Source: Macrothele yani (lineage: Eukaryota; Arthropoda; Arachnida; Araneae; Macrothelidae). Taken from it: a DNA stretch of 64,000 nucleotides. The stretch covers positions 49,609,336 through 49,673,335 of the forward strand of contig CM077006.1 in NCBI GenBank assembly GCA_039090855.1, in the 5' to 3' direction. The notes beneath the pieces are model-generated. The model searched no databases. It was not told the origin of the DNA and saw only the letters and a program-made list of their open reading frames with translations. Positions 42,296 through 54,363 of this stretch are shown here, piece after piece. A program made the position numbers and the translations under genes. Numbering within the stretch: the first letter of the stretch is position 1; each line of letters opens with the position of its first letter.

Positions 42296-45200
42296 ATTTG
42301 AGTCGAAACGGTGTTTCTTGTGTCTCACTATGCCTCGTCGCCGAAGAAGGTCGCATTATGAACATCTGACGGACTTTGAGCAAGGAAGGTTTCTTGGGTA
42401 TAAAGAGCTGACTCAAACGAGATGTTGCAATCAGTGAAGAGCCGACTTTGAGTCGAAAGGGTGTTTCTTGTGTCTCACTATGCCCCGTCGCCGAAGAAGG
42501 TCGCATTATGAACACCTGACGGACTTTGAGCGAGGAAGGTTTCTTGGGTATAAAGAGCTGACTCAAACGAGATGTTGCAATCAGTGAAGAGCTGACATTG
42601 AGTAGAAAGAGTCTTTCTTGTGTTTCACTATGCCCCGTCACCGAAGAAGGTCGCATTATGAACACCTGACGGATTTTGAGCGAGGAAGGATTCTTGGGTA
42701 TAAAGTGCTGACTCAAACGAGATGTTGCAATCAGTGAAGAGTCGACATTGAGCCGAAAGGGTGTTTCTTGTGTCTCACTATGCCCCGTCGCTGAAGAAGG
42801 TCGCATTATGAACATCTGACGGACATTCAGCGAGGAAGGATTCTTGGGTATAAAGAGCTGACTCAAACGAGATGTTGCAATCAGTGAAGAGCCGACATTG
42901 AGTCGAAAAGGTGTTTCTTGTGTCTCACTATGCCCCGTCGCCGAAGAAGGTCGCATTTTGAACACCTGACGGATTTTGAGCGAGAAAGGATTCTTGGGTA
43001 TCAAAAGCTGACTCAAACGAGATGTTGCAATCAGTGAAGAGCCGATATTGTGTCGAAAGGGTGTTTCTTCTGTCTCACTATGCCCCGTCGCCGAAGAAGG
43101 TCGCATTATGAACACCTGACGGACTTTGAGCGAGGAAGGATTCTTGGGTATAAAGAGCTGACTCAAACAAGATGTTGCAATCAGTGAAGAGCCGACATTG
43201 AGTAGAAAGAGTCTTTCTTGTGTCTCACTATGCCCCGTCGCCGAAGAAGGTCGCATTATGAACACCTGACGGACTTTGAGCAAGGAAGGTTTCTTGGGTA
43301 TAAAGAGCTGACTCAAACGAGATGTTGCAATCAGTGAAGAGCTGACATTGAGTAGAAAGAGTCTTTCTTGTGTCTCACTATGCCCCGTCGCCGAAGGAGG
43401 TCGCATTATGAACACGTGACGGACTTTGAGCTAGAAAGGATTCTTGGGTATAAAGAGCTGACTCAAACGAGATGTTGCAATCAGTGAAGAGCCGACTTTG
43501 AGTGAAAGGGTGTTTCTTGTGTCTCACTATGCCCCGTCGCCGAAGAAGGTCGCATTATGAACACCTGACGGACTTTGAGCGAGGAAGGTTTCTTGGGTAT
43601 AAAGAGCTGACTCAAACGAGATGTTGCAATCAGTGAAGAGCCGACATTGAGTCGAAAGAGTCTTTCTTGTGTCTCACTATGCCCCGTCGCCGAAGAAGGT
43701 CGCATTATGAACACCTGACGGACTTTGAGCAAGGAAGGTTTCTTGGGTATAAAGAGCTGACTCAAACGAGATGTTGCAATCAGTGAAGAGCCGACACTGA
43801 GTCGAAAGAGTCTTTCTTGTGTCTCACTATGCCCCGTCGCCGAAGGAGGTCGCATTATGAACACGTGACGGACTTTGAGCTAGGAAGGATTCTTGGGTAT
43901 AAAGCGCTGACTCAAACGAGATGTTGCGATCAGTGAAGAGCCGACATTGAGTCGAAAGGGTGTTTCTTGTGTCTCACTATGCCCCGTCGCCGAAGAAGGT
44001 CGCATTATGAACACCTGACGGACTTTGGGCGAGGAAGGTTTCTTGGGTATAAAGAGCTGACTCAAACGAGATGTTGCAATCAGTGAAGAGCCGACTTTGA
44101 GTCGAAAGGGTGTTTCTTGTGTCTCACTATGCCCCGTCGCCGAAGAAGGTCGCATTATGAACACCTCACGGACTTTGAGCGAGGAAGGTTTCTTGGGTAT
44201 AAAGAGCTGACTCAAACGAGATGTTGCAATCAGTGAAGAGCCGACATTGAGTCGAAAGAGTCTTTCTTGTGTCTCACTATGCCCCGTCGCCGAAGGAGGT
44301 CGCATTATGAACACGTGACGGACTTTGAGCTAGGAAGGATTCTTGGGTATAAAGAGCTGACTCAAACGAGATGTTGCGATCAGTGAAGAGCCGACATTGA
44401 GTCGAAAGGGTGTTTCTTGTGTCTCACTATGCCCCGTCGCCGAAGAAGGTCGCATTATGAACACCTGACGGACTTTGAGCAAGGAAGGTTTCTTGGGTAT
44501 AAAGAGCTGACTCAAACGAGATGTTGCAATCAGTGAAGAGCTGACATTGAGTAGAAAGAGTCTTTCTTGTGTCTCACTATGCCCCGTCGCCGAAGGAGGT
44601 CGCATTATGAACACGTGACGGACTTTGAGCTAGAAAGGATTCTTGGGTATAAAGAGCTGACTCAAACGAGATGTTGCAATCAGTGAAGAGCCGACTTTGA
44701 GTGAAAGGGTGTTTCCTGTGTCTCACTATGCCCCGTCGCCGAAGAAGGTCGCATTATGAACACCTGACGGACTTTGAGCGAGGAAGGTTTCTTGGGTATA
44801 AAGAGCTGACTCAAACGAGATGTTGCAATCAGTGAAGAGCCGACATTGAGTCGAAAGAGTCTTTCTTGTGTCTCACTATGCCCCGTCGCCGAAGAAGGTC
44901 GCATTATGAACACCTGACGCACTTTGAGCAAGGAAGGTTTCTTGGGTATAAAGAGCTGACTCAAACGAGATGTTGCAATCAGTGAAGAGCCGACACTGAG
45001 TCGAAAGAGTCTTTCTTGTGTCTCACTATGCCCCGTCGCCGAAGGAGGTCGCATTATGAACACGTGACGGACTTTGAGCTAGGAAGGATTCTTGGGTATA
45101 AAGCGCTGACTCAAACGAGATGTTGCGATCAGTGAAGAGCCGACATTGAGTCGAAAGGGTGTTTCTTGTGTCTCACTATGCCCCGTCGCCGAAGAAGGTC

Positions 45201-45834
45201 GCATTATGAACACCTGACGGACTTTGGGCAAGGAAGGTTTCTTGGGTATAAAGAGCTGACTCAAACGAGATGTTGCAATCAGTGAAGAGCCGACATTGAG
45301 TCGAAAGGGTGTTTCTGATGTCTCACTATGCCCCGTCGCCGAAGGAGGTCGCATTATGAACACGTGACGGACTTTGAGCTAGAAAAGATTCTTGGGTATA
45401 AAGAGCTGACTCAAACGAGATGTTGCAATCAGTGAAGAGCCGACTTTGAGTCGAAAGGGTGTTTCTTGTGTCTCACTATGCCCCGTCGCCGAAGAAGGTC
45501 GCATTATGAACACCTGACGGACTTTGAGCGAGGAAAGTTTCTTGGGTATAAAGAGCTGACTCAAACGAGATGTTGCAATCAGTGAAGAGCCGACATTGAG
45601 TCGAAAGAGTCTTTCTTGTGTCTCACTATGCCCCGTCGCCGAAAGAGGTCGCATTATAAACACGTGACGGACTTTGAGCTAAGAAGGATCGTTGGGTATA
45701 AAAAGCTGACTCAAACGAGATGTTGCACTCAGTGAAGAGCCGGCATTAAGTCGAAAGAGTGTTTCTTGTGTCTCACTATGTCCCGTCGCCGAAGGAGGTC
45801 GCATTATGAACACGTGACGGACTTTGAGCTCGGA
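42296..45834. repeat. Satellite 2: 150-bp tandem array derived from Tc1 5' end
   Basis: About 23.6 units of 150 bp: GAGTCGAAAGGGTGTTTCTT, TGTCTCACTATGCCCCGTCG, CCGAAGAAGGTCGCATTATG, AACACCTGACGGACTTTGAG, CGAGGAAGGTTTCTTGGGTA, TAAAGAGCTGACTCAAACGA, GATGTTGCAATCAGTGAAGA. The plus frame starting at the internal ATG reads MPRRRRRSHYEHLTDFE(R/Q)G, the same N-terminal HTH start as the Tc1 transposase that follows at 45778. A shared 1-base deletion (GAGTGAAAGGG) at about 43500 and 44700, and a GTTGCGATCAG variant at 43921 and 45120, give an ~1199-bp (8-unit) higher-order period. Long reverse-strand frames exist because 150 is divisible by three. Confidence 0.92.
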
Positions 45835-46835
45835 AGGATTGTTGGGATGAAAGAAGCTGCATTTACCTACTGCAAAATTGCCGCTCGTACAGGGAAAAAA
45901 CGCCAGTACAGTGATGTATACTTGCCGTCAGTGGAGAAATGAGACTTCGATGCACATACAAGTATATCCGGGAAATGGACCTTGAAATCGCACGAATGCA
46001 CGAGATGACAGACACCTCTACCACACAGCAGTGACCGATCGCACAGCGAGAGCCACGATGTTAGCGCATCTATAGAGTACTATCACGGGTCAGACTTTAT
46101 CCTCCAGTACAGTTCGACGTAGTCAGATTAACAGAGGACTGGTCTCTAGCAGTCCACTGATGCGCATTCCTTAGACCTTCAACCACAGACGCATCAGGCT
46201 GCAATGGGGTCTCGAACACAGACATTTGAGCGGTCATTGGCAAGAGGTCGTGTTTTCTGACGAGTCACGATTCAACTTGATGCACCATGATGGTCGCATA
46301 CGTGTTTGATGACATCCTGGTGAACGGCATTTTGCAACGTCTCAATTGCCTAACGTCAAGCGTCACGGTTTCGGTCGCATTGGGTTCAATTCGTGATCTC
46401 GCCTGACACAAATTGAGGGAACCCTCAAGTGCCAGCGATGCATCAGTGATGTTTTAGAGCCAGAGGTGACACCCTTCCTTCAAAATTGTCCTGGCGTTAT
46501 ATATCCAGCACGACAATGCTCTGCCACATGTGTCCAGGAATGTCCAAGACCTCTTCCACGCGTGGCAGATACCACTTCGTCCCTGTCCTATACGCTCTCC
46601 GGATATACCCCCGATCGAACATGTCTGGGACATGGTAGCGAAGCTACTAACCCGTCAAGCGCCTCCGCTAGTCACCACAAATGAACTCTGCTCTCGCATA
46701 GAAGAAGCAGCCTGGCAGGCCCAGGACTATATTAATACCTAAAACCTCGTCCATTCAAAGCCACGTCGTGTAGACTGTGTTATTGTTGCTGGAGGTGGCT
46801 GCACACGGTGTTTTGAAGCGAAAAATCTTGTATAG
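45778..46835 (+). pseudogene. Tc1-like transposase pseudogene H
   Basis: The start at 45778 (MSRRRRRSHYEHVTDFELGR, then IVGMKEAAFTYCKIAARTGK) is a Tc1 HTH. Eroded middle: VVFSDESRFNL-like sequence near 46260 (first Asp region), HDNALPHVSRNVQDLFHAW near 46510 (second Asp) and SPDIPPIEHVWDMVAKLL near 46600 (Glu). The C-terminus KPRRVDCVIVAGGGCTRC runs to a stop at 46833-46835. Several frameshifts and stops. Its N-terminal 34 codons are what has been amplified in satellite 2. Confidence 0.85.
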
Positions 46836-46928
46836 CTATAAAAATGTAATCAGTTATATCCTGTGATATAAATTTAATTTGAATAGCGCGAGTTTTTCTT
46901 GGTGTTGCAATTTTCACAAACAGTGGTG
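45778..46928 (+). mobile_element. Tc1-like element H, 5' end merged into satellite 2
   Basis: The right end (TTGGTGTTGCAATTTTCACA, then AACAGTGGTG, next to TA at 46929-46930) resembles the inner part of the element A and E ends (GTGTTGCA...CAGTG). No left inverted repeat exists; instead the coding start is continuous with the last satellite 2 units. Confidence 0.82.
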
Positions 46929-46930
46929 TA

Positions 46931-47289
46931 TTATTTTATATGATATATTTGCTTTTATCTGGGTGATTTTTTAAAGATTTAACGTTCACTGCAACTTACC
47001 TTATTTCTTAACTTAAAGCTTCACTCAGCGTGATGACTTGAACGTCATTCTCGGATTGCTTTAACTTGTCCGTTTGCAGCTGAAATCTTAATTAGACTTA
47101 TAATTCCATTTCAAGATAACGGCCAAGAGTTTAATCCACTTACAAACTAAATCCATGTTTACTGAATAATTCAGCAAATAAAGTACCTCATTACATTCCT
47201 AACCAGATGACACGACTTCACATATCAAACAACAGAACGCACTTACAACATAGCTTGCATAACATCACTTGTGAAAACATAAACTTGTT
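46931..47289. other. No recognisable gene
   Basis: AT-rich spacer; nothing recognised. Confidence 0.4.
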
Positions 47290-47410
47290 GGTGACGTAAA
47301 TCCACGTCTCCTTGCTCGGGAGCCAGTTATTCTCACCGACAAAACTACAAAGTATCACTGCACATTGGTCGTCTTGACACGTGCTTCACTTTTGTAGTAC
47401 GTCACATCAT
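47290..47410 (-). mobile_element. SINE2, diverged
   Basis: Complement of the tRNA-like block (CACGTCTCCTTGCTCGGGAG) and leader (TCGTCTTGACACGTGCTTCA, CTTTTGTAGTACGTCACATC), followed by the extended leader and a T-run (about 47425-47455). Confidence 0.55.
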
Positions 47411-47564
47411 CTCCCTCTTAACTGTTTTTCTTTTTTTTTTTTTTTTTTTTTTTTTGAAGCGAAGAAGGAACATTTCATTAATTCCAGACGCTGTATGGAA
47501 CGAACAGCGCTCATTTTTCGAAGAACCCAATGGCCAGTGAATCCATTTTTACGTTCGGGCGCCA

Positions 47565-47708
47565 ATGTGAAAACAAATTTCTTTCGTGACGGGAATCGAC
47601 GTCTACTCGCTCCGGAGTGAGTTGCTCTAACCGACTAAACTACACCGACGGAATGCAAGGCTGCAGATTTGTCGTCCTGATACGTGTTTCAACTCTGCAG
47701 TACGTCAC
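47565..47708 (-). mobile_element. SINE2 at left border of satellite 3
   Basis: GACGGGAATCGACGTCTACT (B-box side), CTCGCTCCGGAGTGAG hairpin, CTCTAACCGACTAAACTACA (A-box side) and leader TCGTCCTGATACGTGTTTCA, ending GTACGTCACAC where satellite 3 starts. Confidence 0.75.
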
Positions 47709-47741
47709 ACGCTTTGTTTGACGTTGTATTCTCACAAACTT

Positions 47742-47989
47742 CTTTCTTTTTCTCTTTATTTATTTATTTTTTTCTTTTGATTGGAAATTTAACGCCCACC
47801 GTGTGCAATTCGATGGGATATAAACATCGTCCGTCCCTAATTTAGGGCCACTGGTTCGGGGAAAGGGAGAGAGGCAGTGCCGTCAGACAAATGCAACATC
47901 CATATTCCTCACCGGGATTCGAACCCGGTCCCAGCTCGTACGAATGATCACAAACCAGCGCTTAGACCACTGCGCCACCAGGGCGGCCC
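47742..47989 (-). mobile_element. SINE1 in first satellite 3 monomer, 9-bp TSD
   Basis: Direct repeats CACAAACTT at 47733-47741 and 47990-47998 bracket a SINE1 with a T-rich tail complement, body, B box (GGGATTCGAACCCGG) and A-box complement ending GCGCCACCAGGGCGGC. The duplication supports target-primed retroposition. Confidence 0.9.
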
Positions 47990-50900
47990 CACAAACTTTA
48001 GAGAGAAAACAGAAAACAAAACAAGAAAAAAAACTAAAGTTTCAGAAACAGAGGGAGCTGAAAGCGGAGGAGAAAAGAGATTTTGACTGATCATGAAAAG
48101 CAATGGTGTGCTTTGTTTAACGTTGTATTCGCACAAAATTCACAGACACAGAACAGAAAACAAAAAAAACCCCTAAAGTTTCAGAAACAGAGAGAGCTGA
48201 AAGCGGAGGAGAAAAGAGAATTTGATTGATCATGAAAAGCAATGGGTGTGCTTTGTTCAACGTTATATTCCCATAAACTTCAGAGAAAGAACAGAAAAAA
48301 AAATCTGGTTTTAGAAACAGAGGAAACTGAGAGCGGAGGTGAAAAGAGATTTTGATTGTTCATGAAAAGCAATGGGTGTGCGTTCTTTAACGTTGTATTC
48401 CTACAAAATTCAAAAACACAGAACAAAAAAAAAGTTAGTTTCAGAAACAGAGGAAACTGAGAGCGGAGAAGAAAATAAATTTTGATTGATCGTGAAAAGC
48501 AATGGGTGTGCTTTGTTCAACGTTATATTCTCACAAACTTCAGAGAAAAAACAGAAAATAAAATCTGAAGTTTCAGAAACAGAGGAAACTAACAGCGGAG
48601 GCGAAAAGAGATTTTAACTGATCATGAAAAGCAATGGTATGCTTTGTTTAATGTTGTATTAGCACAAAATTCAGAGACACAGAACAGAAAACAAAAGAAA
48701 AACAAAAAAAAAACCTAAAGTTTCAAAAACAGAGAGAGCTGAGAGCGGAGGAGAAAAGAGATTTTGATTGATCATGAAAAGCAATGGGTGTGCTTTGTTC
48801 AGCGTTATATTCCCACATACTTCAGAGAAAGAACAGAAAAAAATCTGGTTTCAGAAACAGAGGAAACTGAGAGCGGAGGAGAAAAGAGATTTTGTTTGTT
48901 CATGAAAAGCAATGGGTGTGCGTTGTTTAACGTTGTATTCCCACAAAATTCAGACACAGAACAAAAAAACTTGTTTCAGAAACAGAGAGCTGAGAGCGGA
49001 GGAGAAAAGAGATTTTGTTTGTTTATGAAAAGCAATGGGTGTGCGTTGTTTAAAGTTGTATTCCCACAAAATTCAGAGACACAGAACAAACAAAAAAACT
49101 AGTTTCAAAAACAGAGGAAATTGAGAGCAGAGAAGAAAAGAGATTTTGATTGATCGTGAAAAGCAATGGGTGTGCGTTGTTCAACGTTATATTCCCACAA
49201 ACTTCAGAGAAAGAACCGTAAAAAAAAATCTGAAGTTTCAGAAACAGAGGAAACTGAGAGCGGAGCAGAAAAGAGATTTTAACTGATCATGAAAAGCAAT
49301 GGTGTGCTTTGTTTAACGTTGTATTAGCACAAAATTCAGCGACACAGAACAGAAAACAAAAGAAAAACAAAAAAACCTAAAGTTTCAGAAACAGAGATAG
49401 CTGAGAGCGGAGGAGAAAAGAGATTTTGATTGATCATGAAAAGCAATGGGTGTTCTTTGTTCAACGTTATATTCCCACAAACTTCAGAGAAATAACAGAA
49501 AAAAAAATCTGGTTTCAGAAACAGAGGAAACTGAGAGCGGAGGAGAAAAGAGATTTTGTTTGTTCATGAAAAGCAATGGGTGTGCGTTCTTTAACGTTGT
49601 ATTCCTACAAAATTCAAAAACACAGAACAAAAAAAAAAAGTTAGTTTCAGAAACAGAGGAAACTGAGAGCGGAGAAGAAAATAAATTTTGATTGATCGTG
49701 AAAAGCAATGGGTGTGCTTTGTTCAACGTTATATTCTCACAAACTTCAGAGAAAAAACAGAAAATAAAATCTGAAGTTTCAGAAACAGAGGAAACTAACA
49801 GCGGAGGCGAAAAGAGATTTTAACTGATCATGAAAAGCAATGGTATGCTTTGTTTAATGTTGTATTAGCACAAAATTCAGAGACACAGAACAGAAAACAA
49901 AAGAAAAACAAAAAAAAAACCTAAAGTTTCAAAAACAGAGAGAGCTGAGAGCGGAGGAGAAAAGAGATTTTGATTGATCATGAAAAGCAATGGGTGTGCT
50001 TTGTTCAACGTTATATTCCCACATACTTCAGAGAAAGAACAGAAAAAAAATCTGGTTTCAGAAACAGAGGAAACTGAGAGCGGAGGAGAAAAGAGATTTT
50101 GTTTGTTCATGAAAAGCAATGGGTGTGCGTTGTTTAACGTTGTATTCCCACAAAATTCAGACACAGAACAAAAAAACTTGTTTCAGAAACAGAGAGCTGA
50201 GAGCGGAGGAGAAAAGAGATTTTGTTTGTTTATGAAAAGCAATGGGTGTGCGTTGTTTAAAGTTGTATTCCCACAAAATTCAGAGACACAGAACAAACAA
50301 AAAAACTAGTTTCAAAAACAGAGGAAATTGAGAGCAGAGAAGAAAAGAGATTTTGATTGATCGTGAAAAGCAATGGGTGTGCGTTGTTCAACGTTATATT
50401 CCCACAAACTTCAGAGAAAGAACCGTAAAAAAAATCTGAAGTTTCAGAAACAGAGGAAACTGAGAGCGGAGCAGAAAAGAGATTTTAACTGATCATGAAA
50501 AGCAATGGTGTGCTTTGTTTAACGTTGTATTAGCACAAAATTCAGCGACACAGAACAGAAAACAAAAGAAAAACAAAAAAACCTAAAGTTTCAGAAACAG
50601 AGATAGCTGAGAGCGGAGGAGAAAAGAGATTTTGATTGATCATGAAAAGCAATGGGTGTTCTTTGTTCAACGTTATATTCCCACAAACTTCAGAGAAATA
50701 ACAGAAAAAAATCTGGTTTCAGAAACAGAGGAAACTGAGAGCGGAGGAGAAAAGAGATTTTGTTTGTTCATGAAAAGCAATGGGTGTGCGTTCTTTAACG
50801 TTGTATTCCTACAAAATTCAAAAACACAGAACAAAAAAAAAAAGTTAGTTTCAGAAACAGAGGAAACTGAGAGCGGAGAAGAAAATAAATTTTGATTGAT

Positions 50901-53900
50901 CGTGAAAAGCAATGGGTGTGCTTTGTTCAACGTTATATTCTCACAAACTTCAGAGAAAAAACAGAAAATAAAATCTGAAGTTTCAGAAACAGAGGAAACT
51001 AACAGCGGAGGCGAAAAGAGATTTTAACTGATCATGAAAAGCAATGGTATGCTTTGTTTAATGTTGTATTAGCACAAAATTCAGAGACACAGAACAGAAA
51101 ACAAAAGAAAAACAAAAAAAAAACCTAAAGTTTCAAAAACAGAGAGAGCTGAGAGCGGAGGAGAAAAAGAGATTTTGATTGATCATGAAAAGCAATGGGT
51201 GTGCTTTGTTCAACGTTATATTCCCACATACTTCAGAGAAAGAACAGAAAAAAAAATCTGGTTTCAGAAACAGAGGAAACTGAGAGCGGAGGAGAAAAGA
51301 GATTTTGTTTGTTCATGAAAAGCAATGGGTGTGCGTTGTTTAACGTTGTATTCCCACAAAATTCAGACACAGAACAAAAAAAAACTTGTTTCAGAAACAG
51401 AGAGCTGAGAGCGGAGGAGAAAAGAGATTTTGTTTGTTTATGAAAAGCAATGGGTGTGCGTTGTTTAAAGTTGTATTCCCACAAAATTCAGAGACACAGA
51501 ACAAACAAAAAAAACTAGTTTCAAAAACAGAGGAAATTGAGAGCAGAGAAGAAAAGAGATTTTGATTGATCGTGAAAAGCAATGGGTGTGCGTTGTTCAA
51601 CGTTATATTCCCACAAACTTCAGAGAAAGAACCGTAAAAAAAATCTGAAGTTTCAGAAACAGAGGAAACTGAGAGCGGAGCAGAAAAGAGATTTTAACTG
51701 ATCATGAAAAGCAATGGTGTGCTTTGTTTAACGTTGTATTAGCACAAAATTCAGCGACACAGAACAGAAAACAAAAGAAAAACAAAAAAACCTAAAGTTT
51801 CAGAAACAGAGATAGCTGAGAGCGGAGGAGAAAAGAGATTTTGATTGATCATGAAAAGCAATGGGTGTTCTTTGTTCAACGTTATATTCCCACAAACTTC
51901 AGAGAAATAACAGAAAAAAAATCTGGTTTCAGAAACAGAGGAAACTGAGAGCGGAGGAGAAAAGAGATTTTGTTTGTTCATGAAAAGCAATGGGTGTGCG
52001 TTCTTTAACGTTGTATTCCTACAAAATTCAAAAAACACAGAACAAAAAAAAAAGTTAGTTTCAGAAACAGAGGAAACTGAGAGCGGAGAAGAAAATAAAT
52101 TTTGATTGATCGTGAAAAGCAATGGGTGTGCTTTGTTCAACGTTATATTCTCACAAACTTCAGAGAAAAAACAGAAAATAAAATCTGAAGTTTCAGAAAC
52201 AGAGGAAACTAACAGCGGAGGCGAAAAGAGATTTTAACTGATCATGAAAAGCAATGGTATGCTTTGTTTAATGTTGTATTAGCACAAAATTCAGAGACAC
52301 AGAACAGAAAACAAAAGAAAAAAAAAAAAAAAAACCTAAAGTTTCAAAAAAACAGAGAGAGCTGAGAGCGGAGGAGAAAAGAGATTTTGATTGATCATGA
52401 AAAGCAATGGGTGTGCTTTGTTCAACGTTATATTCCCACATACTTCAGAGAAAGAACAGAAAAAAAAATCTGGTTTCAGAAACAGAGGAAACTGAGAGCG
52501 GAGGAGAAAAGAGATTTTGTTTGTTCATGAAAAGCAATGGGTGTGCGTTGTTTAACGTTGTATTCCCACAAAATTCAGACACAGAACAAAAAAAAACTTG
52601 TTTCAGAAACAGAGAGCTGAGAGCGGAGGAGAAAAGAGATTTTGTTTGTTTATGAAAAGCAATGGGTGTGCGTTGTTTAAAGTTGTATTCCCACAAAATT
52701 CAGAGACACAGAACAAACAAAAAAACTAGTTTCAAAAACAGAGGAAATTGAGAGCAGAGAAGAAAAGAGATTTTGATTGATCGTGAAAAGCAATGGGTGT
52801 GCGTTGTTCAACGTTATATTCCCACAAACTTCAGAGAAAGAACCGTAAAAAAAATCTGAAGTTTCAGAAACAGAGGAAACTGAGAGCGGAGCAGAAAAGA
52901 GATTTTAACTGATCATGAAAAGCAATGGTGTGCTTTGTTTAACGTTGTATTAGCACAAAATTCAGCGACACAGAACAGAAAACAAAAGAAAAACAAAAAA
53001 ACCTAAAGTTTCAGAAACAGAGATAGCTGAGAGCGGAGGAGAAAAGAGATTTTGATTGATCATGAAAAGCAATGGGTGTTCTTTGTTCAACGTTATATTC
53101 CCACAAACTTCAGAGAAATAACAGAAAAAAATCTGGTTTCAGAAACAGAGGAAACTGAGAGCGGAGGAGAAAAGAGATTTTGTTTGTTCATGAAAAGCAA
53201 TGGGTGTGCGTTGTTTAACGTTTTATTCCAGCAAAATTCAGAGACACAGAAAAAAAAACTAGTTTCAGAAACAGAGGAAACTGAGAGCGGAGAAGAAAAG
53301 CGATTTTGATTGATCATGAAAAGCAATGGGTGTGCTTTGGTCAACGTTATATTCCCACAAACTTCAGAGAAAGACCATTAAAAAAAACTAAAGTTTCAGA
53401 AACAGAGGGAGCTGAAAGCGGAGGAGAAAAGAGATTTTAACTGATCCCGAAAAGCAATGGGTCTGCTTTGTTGAACATTGTATTCCCACGAACTTCAGAG
53501 ACACATAAGAAAAAACAAAAACAAAAAAAAACCCCTAAAGTTTCAGAAACCGAGAGAGCTGAGGGTGGAGGAGAAAAGAGATTTTGTTTTATCATGAAAA
53601 GCAATGGGTCTGCTTTGTTTAACGTTGTGTTCCCACAAAATTCAAAGACACAGAACACATATAAACTAGTTTCCGAAACAGAGGAAACTGAGAGCGGAGA
53701 AGAAAAGAGATTTTGATTTATCATGAAAAGCAATGGGTGTGCTTTGGTCAACGTTACATTCCCACAAACGACAGAGAAAGAACAGAAAAAAAAATCTGAA
53801 GTTTCAGAAACAGAGGAAACTGAGAGCGGAGGAGAAGAGAGATTTTAACTGATCATGAAAAGCAATGGGTCTGCTTTGTTTAACATTGTATTCCCACGTA

Positions 53901-53916
53901 CTTCATGATAGATAGA

Positions 53917-53920
<4 letters not shown>

Positions 53921-53969
<49 letters not shown>
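53921..53969. repeat. (GA)n microsatellite
   Basis: About 24 GA units within a terminal satellite 3 monomer, where the CTTCAGAGA...GAACAGAA segment has expanded. Confidence 0.95.
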
Positions 53970-53973
<4 letters not shown>

Positions 53974-54079
53974 CAAAAACACTAAAATTTCAGAAACGGA
54001 GGAAGCTGAGAGCGGAGGAGAAAAGAGAATTTGACTGATCATGAAAAGCAATGGCTACGCTCGTAAAATTTACAAATTT

Positions 54080-54215
54080 ATCGATGGCGGAGATGAAACT
54101 CGCGTCTCCGATCTCCGGACTGAGTTGTTCTAAGATACAAAACTACACCGACGGAATTCATAGCTGCCGATTTGTCGTCTTGATACGTGTTTCACCTCTG
54201 TAGTTCATCACACAC
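54080..54215 (-). mobile_element. SINE2 at right border of satellite 3
   Basis: AACTCGCGTCTCCGATCTCC, a hairpin variant CTCCGGACTGAG, CAAAACTACACCGACGGAAT and leader TCGTCTTGATACGTGTTTCA. Same orientation as the copy at the left border. Confidence 0.7.
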
Positions 54216-54327
54216 TCCGTAGATTACTTTTACATTATCATTCTTACCACAACTCGCTCATCGAATTTTGCACTCGAATACTGCACACCGAATATTACTT
54301 ATCGAATTCTGCTCAAAGAATAATCGC

Positions 54328-54363
<36 letters not shown>

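Larger units (their letters stand above)
47709..54060. repeat. Satellite 3: ~121-bp monomers in ~1.21-kb higher-order repeats
   Basis: The monomer has TTTCAGAAACAGAGGAAACT, GAGAGCGGAGGAGAAAAGAG, ATTTTGATTGATCATGAAAA, GCAATGGGTGTGCTTTGTTC and AACGTTATATTCCCACAAAC. Two main types alternate: TGATCATG/CAACGTTATATTC with CTTCAGAG, and TGTTCATG/TAACGTTGTATTC with AATTCAGA. The shortened monomer TTGTTTCAGAAACAGAGAGC recurs at about 48971, 50178, 51386 and 52598, giving periods of about 1207-1212 bp, so ten monomers form a near-identical block repeated about four times. Many frames are open on both strands because stop codons are rare in this purine-rich sequence; I do not treat them as genes. Confidence 0.9.

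Noticed and set aside
42249..43415. 388-codon minus-strand ORF and its shorter relatives to 45663
   Set aside because: It is the antisense of the 150-bp satellite. The unit length is divisible by three and the antisense frame happens to lack stops. The coding resemblance (Tc1 N-terminus) is on the other strand.
48764..53751. Repeated ORFs of 70-130 codons on both strands in satellite 3
   Set aside because: Both strands are open because the monomer is purine-rich with few stops. Homopolymer length changes shift frames between otherwise identical copies, which is not how a gene would behave.
53921..54051. Leu/Ser-repeat ORF
   Set aside because: Direct translation of the (GA)n microsatellite in a satellite 3 monomer.
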